Under the pieces are notes generated by a model that was not told the DNA's origin, did not search any database, and saw nothing but the letters and a program-made list of their open reading frames with translations. The position numbers and the translations under genes were made by a program. Positions 14,105-27,260 of a DNA stretch of 64,000 bases are shown piece by piece; within the stretch, counting starts at the first letter, position 1; each line of letters opens with the position of its first letter. The DNA is from Fistularia commersonii (Eukaryota > Chordata > Actinopteri > Syngnathiformes > Fistulariidae): assembly GCA_037954325.1 (NCBI GenBank), contig JBBMNZ010000001.1:18491758-18555757 (forward strand), read 5' to 3'.

Positions 14105-14325
14105 CCAGCTAGAGGTTGATCAGGTCTGAGCTTGCGTCCCATGCCCAATCACCCAGAGTGGGTCAGCTCTGTTAGCCCAGCAGGGGTCCTTCCGTTTTAT
14201 CCACATCCACTGGCTGCTGCTTTCAGCCACTTCAGAGTTGGATCTAACTGTCTTAACAAGCTTTGCAGTTCTATTAGCTCCCTCCTGGCGACGGACCTGC
14301 TCGACCACCAGTTGATTTATATGCA
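14105..14325 (-). pseudogene. Non-LTR retroelement C-terminal fragment
   Basis: The - strand frame at 14120-14326 contains SSSQWMWIKRKDPCW preceded by a Lys/Thr-rich helix-like stretch. The same C-terminal motif pattern (Gln/Asn-Trp-Leu/Met-Trp-Leu/Ile-Lys-Arg-Lys) occurs in the larger copy at 41.3 kb. The fragment is too short to classify the clade. It is a decayed 3' piece with no catalytic region. Confidence 0.45.
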
Positions 14326-17300
14326 ATTTCCTTGTAGATTTTTTCCCAGTAACACTGTGCAGTCAATCTAGTGGCTCTCAGGAGGTTTGTGAAACTTCAC
14401 ATCACAAAAATGATGTTGAGAAGATTCATCTTTTCACCGCTACAGTTAGACCAGAACATGCGGCTGTACTGCCAGCCAGCTAAGCATGCTCTGGACGACA
14501 CGTGTACTTTGATAATCTCAAATTACCGCGCAGCTCAAAATAAAAGCTTTTTGTGTGATGGATGAAAATGTGGCTCGACGAGACCATTTCTACCAACAAA
14601 GGAGCCGTCGGATGGTTCCAGCACTGTCATTAACATTAGCTGAATGTGTCCGCATGTTACAGTGTGTGCGAACACATGGCCTTTTTGTGTCTCACAGATC
14701 CCAAGACAGGTCTAAACCCTGCTAATCGTAATTCCACAGAGACGCTGGATATAATTAGACCGTGGATCAGCGCCTGTGTCTTATTACCCACAATGTACGG
14801 GCCGGCTTAACACCATTGTACTGCAGGTGACCCCGTAACATTAGACTCCCGGCACTCCCACCCGTCCATCATGCAGCTGGCAACGGGCTTATCATCAACT
14901 CCAAACTTCACCCTCCCCTCGCTCCGGTACTTTCGGACTCTGTTTGATTTCCCTTCTCTTCGCTGTCATTTGTCTCTTTATCCGGGGTGGCGCTGACTTG
15001 CTCCAACATGCCAGCGACCTCCGCTGACAAGTTCTGTAGCATGAGAGAACAAACCGTGGGGGGTTCACTTTTTGTGTCCGGGGGGGAGTGATTCTCCTCC
15101 GATCCCTCACAGCGCTCGCGCGCTTCCTCATCGAAAGCTGAGCTGTCTCACATCACAAATCAAATTCGGCGTTTGTGGCGACAAATCTCATCTGACAGTT
15201 TCATCACTTCATCCCCTGGACTGATGACACGAATCACAGCATGACTCAACTGTTCCGTCTCCCGTTCACCCTGGAAAATAACCCCAATGGAAAGGATTTG
15301 GATTTGATGAATTGAAAGCCCGCCCAGCCTGCGTGGTTTCTCTCTATTGGCTCTCCATGTTCTTCTGCCTGCGTTCTATCCATGTTCTCTGTCTTCCTCA
15401 GTCCACAGTCCAAAAACAGTGAGGTTTTTAAAAAAAATTAATCTCCAATTTATTTCGGAAAATCGAATAAAGCTCTATTTTGACAGTACACTGACTTCCA
15501 ACGGGGAGTGAGTGGTTTCTCTTCCTGCTGTTTTTAACTTTGGGGAGCAGGTGGGCGCGAACTCTCCTTGGAAGTTTCAAGCCACCTCTCTTTCATAACC
15601 ACGCTTCCCATGGACAAAATGACCGCTTTATCAAGAACAAACTGACAGCAACGTAAATGTGGTTATCCCTCCAGGTGAGCCTACCATTATTACTGGCTCT
15701 GCTCTTTATCATCCTCACATTAACGATCTTTGTGTGACAAAAAAACAAGCTGTGACATTTTCATTTACTCTTCCGTCCCATTATTGTGACCAAGCAGGGA
15801 CAACAACCTTGAATTGTGCGACCATTGTCCTGGTCCCGAGGTTCCGAGCAGTTTGTATTCTGTTTTAACTCGAGATGAGTTTCCGAGCGTTCTGTTTCCT
15901 CGGGTTCCGACAGAATGAAAGGCTCAGCTACAGGCTGTCAATCAATACCTTCTCTTTTCAACCCAGTGTGCTTGCTCTTCAGGCCTGTTTTTTTTCTTTC
16001 TTCTGGTTTGCTTAGAACCGGTTCTTATTCCTGTTCTTTGATCCCACTGGGACCTGCTGTGGTAGCAGTTTGTTTCGTCCTCGGCGTGGCTTCAAACCGT
16101 GACGGGGAACCTTACTGAGTGTTTTGCCGCTCCTGCTTCCTGTTGACTTGCTGATATCAGTCACTTCGCTTTGTGTCTGTGTGGGGGTTAGCTGGTTCTA
16201 GTGACGCTTATTTTATTATCAATTTTTTCCCCGTCTTTTTATCGATGGTTATTGCCGCTCCCTCCTTCTTTGTCTCGCGGTCACCCCGGAGTCAGTACTT
16301 AGAAGTGCAGGTGTCCTTTTTATGTTATTTTATTTCTTTAACCGTGTCAGACAACTTTTTGTTCCCTGTTAATTGATTTATAAAAAATCCTGATGATTTC
16401 CAGGCTGCAGTTTGGTGCAGCCAAAGCGAAACACAGGTCTGCATGAGGGGAGAGTTTATTCTGATCCTATGTCTGACCTCCTGTCCTGCTTGGGTGTTTA
16501 CTATAGTAATCTATTACATGAGATTGGCCCCGTTCCATATCTGTTAGCTTAACGGCAGACACGTTACTGCCCTGAATGATGTTGATGGACGCCCCCATCA
16601 GAAAAGCCAAAGGGGGACACGCGGAACAGCCGGGGCGTCTTGGTGCGGCAGAGGCTCCCTTTCACCGAAATGCATCGGATTGAGATTGGATCATTTGCAG
16701 AGATTGAAGAGGTTGTTGATCATTTCCCTCTCTCTCTTTCCCTCCAGAGATTCCCCCAGTAAGGTAATTGGTTTCCTCTTTTGTTTTCCTTTTCATCAAA
16801 TTACTATTTCTGGACTTAATCCACTTCGAATTGTATCAACCTTCTTCCTCCTCTTCTTGTTTCCTTGCTTTATGATACCGCTCCGATCTCTGATGAAATA
16901 TCGATTAGCGTCGCGGATTTAACCGACGAGTCTGAAAACGTACACAATCGCGAGGGCCCTGGAAAGAGAAAATGAAAAGAGGAATGAGCGAGGCGGGGAT
17001 GGACGGAGGGAGGTGCACAGCTTGGACAGCAGGTGGCAAAAAAAGCAGGACTTCCAAGAGATCAAAGCTTTCCCCTCTTGTCAGTATTCACAGTGTGCGT
17101 CCTCTGCCCCCCCCCCGCCATCGCTCCCCACCACCCATCTATTTTGCGAAGAAAAAAAAAGACGGAAAGATGAAGTGGTGGGGGGAGGCGGGGCGCGGCA
17201 GGTGAAGATTTCCTCCCTGGCCACCACGACTTCAGTGACCGTAAGGGGGATGATTGAGGTCCCACCCGCCAGCAACGTAATTTTGGCATTAAAGATGGCA

Positions 17301-17425
17301 TTAATAAATTGGCCTCATGTGGAGGACCGCAGGGCAGGTCCAGTGGGGAATTCCAGGAAGTGTGTGAGGAGGTCCAGCCAACCTTACCCCCCCCCCGGTA
17401 TGGAACTGTTTTTCTGACCCTGAGC

Positions 17426-17545
17426 TACATTACATTACATTACATTACATTGCATTTGGCAGACGCTTTTATCCAAAGGGACTTACAATAGATGACATAG
17501 GGACTGCAAATACACTCGCAAATACACGATGCACAGGAAATGTAC
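17426..17545 (-). mobile_element. LINE/SINE 3' end with (TTACA)n tail
   Basis: An (ACATT)n tract at 17426-17452 is followed by 'gcatttggcagacgctttta' and 'tccaaagggacttaca'. Read on the - strand this is the widespread fish CR1/L2-type 3' end (and that of SINEs sharing it) ending in a TAATG-type tail. Only about 100 bases are recognisable. Confidence 0.7.
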
Positions 17546-20500
17546 AGAATGTACAAAACGTTCCTCAGGCTACATTACACAGACTTAGTGTCTTGTGACC
17601 TGCTCACTGCCAAGGAGATGCTCAATGGACACAAAATAGAACTGAATACAAACCTCCAATTGTGTCACATGATGCCAAATGAAAAAAAAAAAATAAAAAT
17701 GATGGTCATCTCGGAAATACTGATGCTATAGCTCCAGTTCTAGGTTTTGGGTTTTTAAAAACCAAAACTGTTTCTCCTACGTCCTGGTCCCTTGGTGTGT
17801 TCATGGAGCAAATGTCTTGGTGAAGTGTCTGACTCCATCCAGGATTACTCTTCTTGCAAAAAGCCATGGCTTGTTTTTGTATTTCTGCAAGCCAATGACA
17901 GCGGTCGCAGGCGGCCTGCATAATAAACTCAAGGGGAACATTGTAGTTTTGAGCACGGGGGGGTAACTAGTCACAGAAAGGACTTAGAATTCCCATTAAG
18001 ATCTGCCCAAATATGGTGTTTACAGCATGCCCCTATTCACCCACGCGCACACCCTCACACTCCCACACACACACACACTTCCCACTTTCCTCGGGCTAGC
18101 TCTGCAGCGACCTAGAACCTTTTTGAAAATCTGAGAACAGAAACAGGAAGTCAAAGGTTTACAAATAACCACCTTTGAAGAAGAGAAAAGGAAAATTTCA
18201 AAATTCAACAAAAAATGTATGAGATTCTGTATGTCCTATTTCAGAATGTGGTGCAAAACATGTGTTGTGTCAGTGCGTTTACCTGTGAGTTTTGTGTGTG
18301 TTTGTGCCGATGTGTGCTTTCCCATATTTATGCATATAAGTAAAGATATGACTTCTAACACAGTTACTTCAAGCAGCAGCGGATGCTATTTGCTCATGTA
18401 ATGTCTCCCATTCCTGTATAATTGATTGCACTCACCGTGTGTGTTTATGCGAGTGTGTATTTTCTCATGTGTGCATTTGCATACATGAAGATATTCCCAC
18501 GTGTGCAGGTCCCTGTAAATGATCTGCGCTGCATGCTTCCGTGCACACAGCCTGTAATTATGTTGAGGTACGCAGTTTGCCCCACCAGTAGGATGATTTG
18601 CTGCATACACACACACACACACACACACACACGCAATACTTAGAGCCAAATTAGGAAACAGTTTGCGACAGTGCCAGCAAAGCATAGCTAGCTACTTTAT
18701 GCGCACGGTGATGGGGTTCAATGTCCCTTTATCCATCAGGGTTGTTTTCCAGATTATTTTGTTGCTTCCCGGTTATTCCACAAATATCCATCTTGGATTG
18801 GCAGCTCATGTCAAGGTCAAAAGCCAGTTGTATTTCCTCTGTATGTAGTTCGGTAGAGCTGTGGTCTCACACCACACTTTAGGAAAAAAAAAAAAAATGC
18901 AGGTTGTGTTTCATCATACTTGTTACTGATTGGCCAGTTGGATGGGTGGGCGTGTGCGACATGGGCGTGCTGATAGGGTAAGAAAAAAAGATGAGAAAAG
19001 CAAGTTGACCGGAGGGATCACAGGATGCTCCTCTCAAATCAAAATTGTATCTCATGAATTGTGACATTTTTCTCTCAGTCGTGGAACTTTTGAACTCAAG
19101 GAAACTCTGTCCCCGAGAGTCCATAGCTCCACCCCCACGCCGCATCCCGACGTCTCAGCCTTAAAAAAGACACATTACTCAGGGCCATGGTTTATTTTTA
19201 TTTTCTTTCAAACAATGATTATCTTCATTTAAGATGGAGGGGCGGGCTGTTGTTATGGTGACATAGATGTGTCGTGTATCTGTAAAGCGAGTTTACATTT
19301 AGTTGCTTTTTCTCTTCCTTGCCAGGAGCTTTGCCAATTAAATGTGTGTTTTGATAAGGTCCGCTCCTGGAAAAGCTGGACGTTCCTTGAGTTTATTCCG
19401 TGACTTTCCGAAGACTGATCTTGCTAAAAATAATTTCAGGTCAGGGTCGTGTTTTAGTTTCCCTCCGGCGCAGCTGTGAGTGGCAGTTTCCCAGCCTCTG
19501 GGGATTTTGGCCCCCGAGCGGCGATGGTCTGGGATGCCCCATCTTGGTATATCAGGCAAGGGGAGTGGCAGATCATTTCCTAGATCTTTTCCAACTCATT
19601 CCTGCTCCATTTGTTGTTGTTTTTGTTTGTTTCTTTACTAATCATCACATCCAGTCACCTAATTAACTTTGTGTTTTTCCCGCAGTGACTGATGAGCACT
19701 GTTCTTTAGTTTTCTATTCCACTCTAACAAGACATTCTTCTGAGGAAGCCACTCTTGTTTTATTGCCTCCATTATTATTTTCATCCAGTTTTATCACACT
19801 CTGGTTTGATAGGCGCTTGACTTCCAGTTAAGTTCAAATAATAAACTTTTTTTTCTTTCTTTTTCAATGGCTGATTACAACTGAGCTCATTCCAAAGTAT
19901 GCAATCCCTCTGTTTTCATTGTTAAACAGCATATTTTTAATTTTGTAAATATTTCCGTATTCCATAAAGGAGTTGGTCTTAAAAGTCCAGGTTGTGACAT
20001 TTATTGAATACTGTACTGTAACTTGTTTTTTTTTGAAGGGATTTGTGTGTGTGTGTTTAGAAAAAAATTTTTTTTTGAAATATTGTCCACAATGTTAGTA
20101 CAGGAGGTCCTTGATGTTGGAATTTCATCCATACAGCAGTCAGAACTCACATACTTTGGCCAAGCAACCAGCTGATGTTTGTTGGTGTTTCGCCCATTTC
20201 TGAGCATTTTATTATATCTAATTACCCTTCCATTTAGTTGTCTTTCTTTTCATACAAAACACAGCCATCAGAAGAGTCTGACTGACTCTTTAGGCCATAC
20301 AGAAGGGCAAAAAGTTTCCAAAAAGATACACAAACAAAAACAAAAATACAAACGGCGAATGTGAACAAAGCCGTCTTCCTCGTTTAGCGTTGCGTTGGGA
20401 CGTATTTGTCCATTACTCTTGCCAATTTTTACTTAGCAAACTCCATACATCTGAGTGATGGAACAACACTTCCCTCATAAATTTATAGGAGATGGTGGCA

Positions 20501-21812
20501 TAACCATGAAACGCTGTACGTCGAGGACTTCTTTCACTGAGGACTGGCTTTAATGATAATACAATTAATCTACATTTGCAAAACATAGGCCTCACCCTCT
20601 CTACCTTTTGTATGCCAACGAAATGGTTAGTTACAGACTTTCTTGCATTGAATACTTAACACCAATATGAATAACAGGATGTGTGTATGTGTATTTCTGT
20701 GTGTGTTGACTGTTTCCAGGCAAAGAGAGGCAGCTGAAACTAAATTCAGAGGTGAAAGAAAGAAACACCTTGAAAGCCATTTCCTTTTTTAGACTGGAAG
20801 GTTTGTCGATGCCAGAATGAGAAAAAAAAAACAACAAAAAAAAAAACTGTTGGCAGCTTAAATTCTGACGTTAAACCTCTAGAACATCCTCTCAGTGCTC
20901 CTGGTTGACTGCGGAGTCTTAATCCTGTTACATCCCCAAAATATCCAAATACTTCTTATTTTTTTCCATTTTATCTTTTTTTCTGTGTCTTTGTTTTGGC
21001 TTCTGCTGGACAGTCATTTCAGGCTAAAAATAGAAAAATTTACTTAATTAGCTTAACCATTGTCAAGAAGCGAGACGAACATACACTGCATCCCATAATG
21101 TGGAGAGAATAATCTCACTGTTGGTTTTCATTTCTGCATGGTCACACCAGTGTCACAATGCATCAAGGTTTTCAAGCCTCGGACTTGAAGTTTCACTGCC
21201 CAGGAGACAAGGGGGTGCTAAAGTAAACCTGGTGCTATAACCCCCATTCCAAGATAACGTTTTAGTGGGGTTCCACATGAGATTCTACTGGCTCCGTCCA
21301 GATTTGAGTATACCTCCTGTACCATGTCAGCTGATTTTGTTTCTCCCAATCATTCATTTAAGGGAGAACCAATGACATCATCACACCTTCACCCTGTGAG
21401 AACTCCTCTCTCTTTTTTTCAAAAAAAGGCTCAGAGAAATGCTGTGTCAAGCAGCTAATCTTGACATTTTGGGTTGACTCAGCTTCTCCGTGTTAGAAGG
21501 GAGGAAAGATGGATCCTGCTTGGGTGCTGACGTCACCCAGCTTATTCCAGCGAATCTTTATGCCAAAGTTGCGATCTAGTTCCCGAGAGGTCGTAGCTGC
21601 GAGTCTTAAATCTTTCAGCAAAAGTTTTAGCTTTTAGCCTGAAGTCCAGCTGACAGTTGGTCCAGAAACCCCACCTATGTTCCAATCTTGAGTCATAAAC
21701 TTCAGCTCCAGGTTACCTGAATCGACGGCTTAGCGGCCAATCGGCACGTGCACGTCAAGATCTACCTGTGACTAACCTCCACACTGCTTCCTCTTTCTCA
21801 TTGTTTCCCTAG

Positions 21813-21920
21813 CAACTGTTGAGGGAGATGCAGCAGATGGCCAGTCGGCCTTTCGCCACCATCAATGTCGCCTTGGAGACAGACGAGGAGCCGCCTGACC
21901 TGATAGGTGGAAATGTCAAG
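21813..21920 (+). CDS. atrn: Attractin, cytoplasmic-tail exon (third from last)
   Basis: This internal exon of 36 codons begins and ends in phase 0. The acceptor is a pyrimidine-rich tract ending in CAG-like 'cctag' and the donor is AAG|GTGAGT. The translation starts QLLREMQQMASRPFA and ends DEEPPDLIGGNVK, which I recognise as the membrane-proximal cytoplasmic tail of attractin. The paralogue attractin-like 1 has a different stretch after 'NVALE', so atrn is preferred. Attractin is a single-pass type I membrane protein with CUB, EGF, kelch, C-type lectin and PSI domains; all of those lie upstream and outside this window. In mammals it is the mahogany product, which acts with agouti and melanocortin receptor signalling and in myelin maintenance. 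The preceding transmembrane exon was not found in the 21.8 kb upstream, so the gene's 5' part lies before the window. Confidence 0.95.
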
Positions 21921-22489
21921 GTGAGTGGTGTTTTTTTTTTTTCTCATAACTGTCAACGTTAAATCTCAGGGGGTTTGCCCTGCTCTTTTGATGGCGATGA
22001 CGAGGTAGTTCGCAGAGGGAACTCAGCCTGTCACTGCTTTCACTTAACTTTGGTCCAGAGTTGCCTATTTTGCTCAATTAGCAAGCATTGTGGAGGCGGA
22101 GCATATCTTGTTGGCGTGGCTGTGGCCAAGCGCCGTCTAGGCAACTGGGCGGTTTTAACAGCGGACTGTACAGGACCTCTGTACAGGGAGAGACGGTGGT
22201 TTTGAATCAGAATGAAATGGTTAACACCTGCAGACGGCGGCAATGTTCCGATGGAGGATTTCAAAGGGAGGGGCATCGCACTCTCGGGACTTCTCTGAAA
22301 ATGGGGCATTAATTTGATTTTCCCCTTTTGAGGAACAGCAGGATCAAACTTCAGTACTTACAGATATTGATTTTAACCGACTAGGTTAGGAAGTGGTGCG
22401 TTCCAAAGGATCGGGAGTTGACCCTGCTACGATTTAAATGTTTGATGTGCCTGATCTTTCCTTACAGCTTTTTGCTGTCAAATCTTGTC

Positions 22490-22590
22490 GTTGACTTAGT
22501 TTGTTTCCTTGGAGACGTTTCACCTCCCATCCAGGAGGCTTCTTCAGTTGTAATACTCTGTGAAAGCCTTTCGTTTCTGCTCTCCCAAGT
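22490..22590. repeat. Dispersed repeat fragment sharing a 'gaggcttcttcagtt' core
   Basis: The stretch near 22516-22556 (gacgtttcacctcccatcca followed by ggaggcttcttcagttgtaa) matches a block at about 41469-41513 with the same core and spacing. This motif is common next to fish retroelements, but I cannot name the family. The limits are approximate. Confidence 0.45.
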
Positions 22591-23399
22591 ACCAAAAGCT
22601 TGTATCTGAAGTTTTGGGTAAAATATTAAAAGCCAGGAATGAGCAAACTAGCAAATGGTGCGAGTTTTAAATTTTCTATGCTAAAAAGAAAAATATGTCA
22701 CTGTGGCTAAAGACAGTACAACTCATCAATATGAGACATACTTACAGAAAGTACTTAGTGACATTTTAGGGGAAAGTACCATTGTACTATAATTTCCGTA
22801 TCTCAACTTTTCCAACATATTTCACCGTTTTTTTCATGAATTGATGCCCTACTTTGTCATGCAAAAGTGTCATACATGTTGTGAAAATAAATCCATAAGT
22901 GTACAGCATCACTAAAGCTAGCAGAGTCTATGTGTAACAAAATACACATTTCTTGACCTGTTTAGTACAGCTCAACGTGCTGACAAAACAAACACACAAG
23001 GAGATGAATACATCGTCACTAAATGTAAGCATGGCTAAACATGCTGCTCACATTACAGAAGCCAAGTGTACTTTTCATTTTGACACATTGGGAACAGCAA
23101 GTGGTCTGAAATGCTACATTTTCCCCAACGTTTCTGTCCCGCACTCAAACATGGGTCAATATGACAATGCATTACGGTTGCCAAATATCCCTGTCTGTTC
23201 TGCACGTACAGCAACACACATAAGCTAATGTATTGATTGTAGCGCAACAAAGTTAATTTTAGCGTGAAATCGGCATCCCATTAGCTCCAAGAGCATGTGG
23301 GACGCTCACTGTAAGCTTACTATGAAATTAATCACACGTCGAATTGCCAGTAACATTGTATATGTATGATATGTTAACAGGATTTCTAATTTAACCCCA

Positions 23400-23950
23400 C
23401 AGGGTTAGCCTTCAGATGCTGCTTGAGGTTGGCGGTATTCTTTCCACGTACTTTGTGGCCACCATCTCCCTTTCCAGTGCATTCATTTTTTTTTTTTTGC
23501 TGGATCATATTTAAAATGCGCCCCTGAACCTTCTTGTCGTTTCACACTACCAAGACCCTTCGTTGATGCTGCCACCGTGGTCCAATGTCTGTGCAGATTG
23601 ACCGCGGGTGTGTTGAGCAGAATGCCAGGTGGTGGGCGTGACCGGACAAGGATAGGCTGCAGAAGCATTGCAGATACTTTTTAGGTTTTACTTGACAGAT
23701 TGCACACACAAAAAGCAGAAATTTCATGCATTTAGAACGTCTTGAGAGGCCGACCACTAACATGTATGTCCATTTTTATGTCTCGTCGACCAAAACTCAC
23801 AAAGGTCTTATCACGCTTTAGCCATCAAATTCCCATGTTTATCTCATTACAGTCTTGTTACTGTCATGGAAAAAACGGTGCATCAACGAAATAATTTTAG
23901 CATCGCCATCGTTATTAACGAAAAAATTTTGGCATCGCCTCCGTTGACAA
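23400..23950 (-). mobile_element. hAT-like relic with a degenerate BED finger
   Basis: Read on the - strand, 23404-23481 translates to a segment containing GKNTANLKQHLKANP, which resembles the second half of a BED zinc finger of hAT transposases; the final histidine is missing. Downstream on the same strand are short frames broken by stops. A 32-bp direct repeat lies at 23885-23948. No terminal inverted repeats or target duplication were identified, so the boundaries are guesses; the relic may extend left to about 22.9 kb. Confidence 0.4.
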
Positions 23951-24131
23951 AAACAACACTGCGTGCCAGCTGTCTTTTTTTTTTTCCAGAGCTTGGGGAC
24001 ACACAAATGGCTAGAAACCTGGGAGTGCAGTATACATCCAGACACATGAGACTTCACCGAGTCAGGTGCATAAGATGGCCAGCGGAGAGAGGCCAGCACT
24101 GGAATTATGTATTCAAACGGATGTGCTCTGG

Positions 24132-25470
24132 TCAGAACACAGGCTGCTGCATTCTGAGCAGTCGGCAGGCCTTGGACACTCTTCTTTGACAGCCTGGATA
24201 AAAGGACAGTTGCGATGTCATGAATGCATGGAATAAGATATCTGCGTCCTTAAATGAGTAGACAGGTCTGATCTTTGCCATGATTCCTAGATGGAAGAAG
24301 GCAACTCCGGTGACCTGTTCAATATGAAGGTTGGAAGAAATCGTCTTGTCAAAGAACATATTAAGCTTCCTTACCAAGTCGTTGCACCAAATAACACTAT
24401 CCAGAGTAAAATTGCACAGCCTTGCAGGTCCAGTGATAATCATCTCTGTCTTGGCTGAGTTCAAAAGCAGGACATTTGCTGATAACCAGCTCTTAGCAGC
24501 AGCCAGACAGGTAAGACATTTAAATGCATCCAACCCATCTGTGTTTAATGGCATATACCTCTGAAGATCATCTGCATAGCAGTGAAAGTTCATTTGAAAT
24601 GAGCACGGAATCTGGCCCAGTGGTACCATGTATGTGGAAAACAGCAGCAGACCCAGAACAGAACCCTGTGGAACCCCATACCTCACAGCACAGGGCTCTG
24701 AATCCTGAGTACAATTGAACATAACACTGTGGGATCTCTCAGACAGTTATAAATCCTACAACTGGAAGACATGAAGTGAGCCTAAAAAGTTTGTCAGTCT
24801 GCCAAACGTTCATGATGATCTCCACTGTCAAAGGCAGCACTCATGTATTCTAATAAAAACTTTGACTCGGAGTCCACTGCTAATGACTATTCACCACTGC
24901 TAATGACTATTCATTTGCCACCTTTGTAATGGCTGTTTCAGTGGAGTGATTTGCTCTAAAAGCAGACTGAGGTTAATCCAAAGGGTTATTTGGTGATAGG
25001 TATTGAAGAAGTTGATTTGAGACAACATTCTCAAAAACTTTGACAGAAAGGCAAGGTTGGAGATGGCATCCAAGTCCGGGTTCTGACCACCCCAGGTTAG
25101 AAGCACGTTGGGAAAACTCCTAAAGAAAGTGATAAATATAGACTATTCAAGACATTAGGCCCTAATCCTGACCATAATTCTTTTTACAGCCTTAGCAGGC
25201 AGAGGATCCAGTGAACAGGTTGTACCTCTGGCTGCCATAACAACCTTGGCAAGAGCTGCCAGAAAAAATTGTTCTTGAATCTTGAAAGCAGTGCCATTCA
25301 TTTGCCGGCCGAGCAACAGAATGTTCAGCCTCATCTCGGAAAGATTTAATGATCTTGGCCCTGGTGTCCTCAAGCTTACTGTCAAAATGCACTAAAAAGT
25401 CATGTGCAGACAGATCAGTGCTGCTGACCACCTGCTTACGCTGGGTGAGGCCAGAGAACATGTCCAATAC
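24132..25470 (-). pseudogene. L2-type LINE reverse-transcriptase fragment, degenerate
   Basis: Read on the - strand the pieces run in order. 25467-25192 gives SGLTQRKQVVSSTDLSA and VHFDSKLEDTRAKI. 25106-24900 gives NPDLDAISNLAFLSKFLRML. About 24860 gives SAAFDTVDHH. Frame 24722-24132 carries GVPQGSVLG and HCYADD, the reverse-transcriptase catalytic box. These are landmarks of the fish L2/CR1-like reverse transcriptase. Frameshifts separate the pieces and the 5' endonuclease is missing. A 20-bp tandem duplication (24874-24913) interrupts the coding region. The copy is dead and lies antisense to atrn in its large intron. Confidence 0.85.
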
Positions 25471-26829
25471 TCTCTAGAATAATGCTTTTTGTAAACAGTC
25501 AAGGTAGAATAGTATGCTGCCTTTGCATGTGACATTATGTCTGTTTGAGATCAGACTTTCTTTTCATGCCTGGTTGAAAAACCTCAAGCCTGGATTTACT
25601 CAGGTTTTTCTAAGTCCTCATTTAACAAAGGAGTACAGCTATTTTTGAAGTGCGTAAGGTTTTTTTTTTTTTCAAGGGGCCAGTGAGACCACGAGACACT
25701 CGAGTTCTTTAAAAGTGCATTGATTGATTTGGGTTTGGTATCTTGGAGGTTTCTTAATATACTGCAATTTTCTTAGATATGGAAAATTAAAAAAAAACAA
25801 CTGCCTGCCTGGCAGGGAGGCGAAAAAGAAAAACAACGAACTAAAAAAGTGTGGACGTTCGTTACGAACAAACTTGTCCCAAGCGCATCGAACCATCTGT
25901 GCTTTTCGAACATGAAGTCTGAATAGGCGAGTTGTTTTGCTATTGATTTACGGTCCTTTTGAACAGAAGTGTAAGTTCCATCGGGAACTTGAGTGGAAGA
26001 TCTGCGATCGATGTTTATTAAGCTAAACTGATTATAATCTTACAGTCTTTTAATTTATTTTTTTATGGGGCCAAATCTCATCAGACCCACGAGGTCACGT
26101 CTCGTTCTCCGGGCCTCTGGGGCTCCCTGTCTGTCCCGGGTCCCTGAAGTAAACAGGATGGTTCTCAACCAAAACTTCAGCGCCAGATGTTTTTAGCCGG
26201 ATAAAACAAGGAAAAAAAAAAAAAAAGAAGCCTGGTGTATGTTTTGGGGATACAGAACCGGGGATGCATCCGATGGATGCATCCGATGGACAGGGGTTTT
26301 GAAATAGACGGTTGTTTGTTTTTGTAGCTTTAAAGAAGCCAAACAGCGGTTACATGACGGTCACACATAGGTAGATGCAATCAGTTAGTATCACAACATT
26401 GAATAAATTAGACTCTTATGATTTCTTTGTTTCCGTCCATCTTTGTTTAGAAACATTTCATTCTTTCAGTTTCATGGATTTGAATTCTACTTACTTCTTC
26501 ATCAATCGTTTTGTTTTCTCAGTCCCTCTTCTATTCACCGCTTTCAGGGTCTTTTTTTCCCGTCCCTCTTCAAGGTTTCTTTTCCTATTAAGTTCTCTGA
26601 TTTCCTGTTTGCATCATTCCTTTGTATTTTTTCTACCACCACCACCACCATCAACCCTGCCTCCAGTCTGACATGCTTACTTTACCTTAGATTTCTCCTC
26701 TAATTTACTCCCCCTCCCCCGATGTTTATCAGCCGTCTGCCCGTCTCCTGTCCCCCTTATCTGCTGTGTGTGTGTGTGTGTGTGTGTTTGTGACTATATG
26801 TGTGTATAGATTGATGTGTTGGGGGGCCC

Positions 26830-27260
26830 CGTGCGAGCAGGGGGAGCCGCGGCGGCGGAACAGAAACAAATCCCGCCTGTTGCCGTGGATATCAGACGCC
26901 CTCTGCTTCCTCCTCCTCCTCCTCCTCGGCGGCGGTGGCACTGCCTTTTCTTCTCCGCCCCGCCTCTGTTCTCCCGCCGGCCCCGATCTCCTCCTTGCCA
27001 TCGGTGCAGGAGCGGCCTTGTAACAGAGATCCAATTTAGATCTCCCTTCTCACCGTCCGGGCCGCTGAAGGCGGAGACTATCCTATCTCTGCCTGCCTCA
27101 GATTGAGCGTCTCGGAAGCTGCTCCATCCTCTTGTTTCCGCACCGGTTTTTATCGGGGCACCGCATTGCGCGTTCAGATCCGCGTGCGGTGTTTTCACGA
27201 TGGAGGGGTGGCACAAGGCGAGCCGCCGATGTTTAAAGTTGTTTACAGCCCCGATGGAGG
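26830..27260. promoter_or_regulatory. CpG-rich block within the atrn intron
   Basis: The stretch is strikingly richer in G+C and CpG than its AT-rich flanks. Clusters lie at 26847-26858 (cgcggcggcgg), 26925-27000 and 27130-27200. It also contains GA/CT triplet runs. No splice-framed exon was recognised, although open frames exist on both strands because stops are rare in GC-rich DNA. It could be an intronic promoter, an enhancer or an unrecognised exon; this is inference only. Confidence 0.35.

Larger units (their letters stand above)
1..21812 (+). other. atrn: Upstream atrn intron (3' portion), no recognised exon
   Basis: This stretch lies directly before a splice acceptor of attractin, so it is most simply the downstream part of one intron. 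I looked for the expected preceding exon (transmembrane segment followed by a WKIKQTCWAS-like cytoplasmic start) and did not find it. The content is unique-looking sequence plus microsatellites, a hAT relic (13.1-14.0 kb), a retroelement scrap (14.1 kb), a LINE 3' end (17.4 kb) and blocks resembling conserved non-coding DNA. All open frames here are short and lack coding character. Confidence 0.7.
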
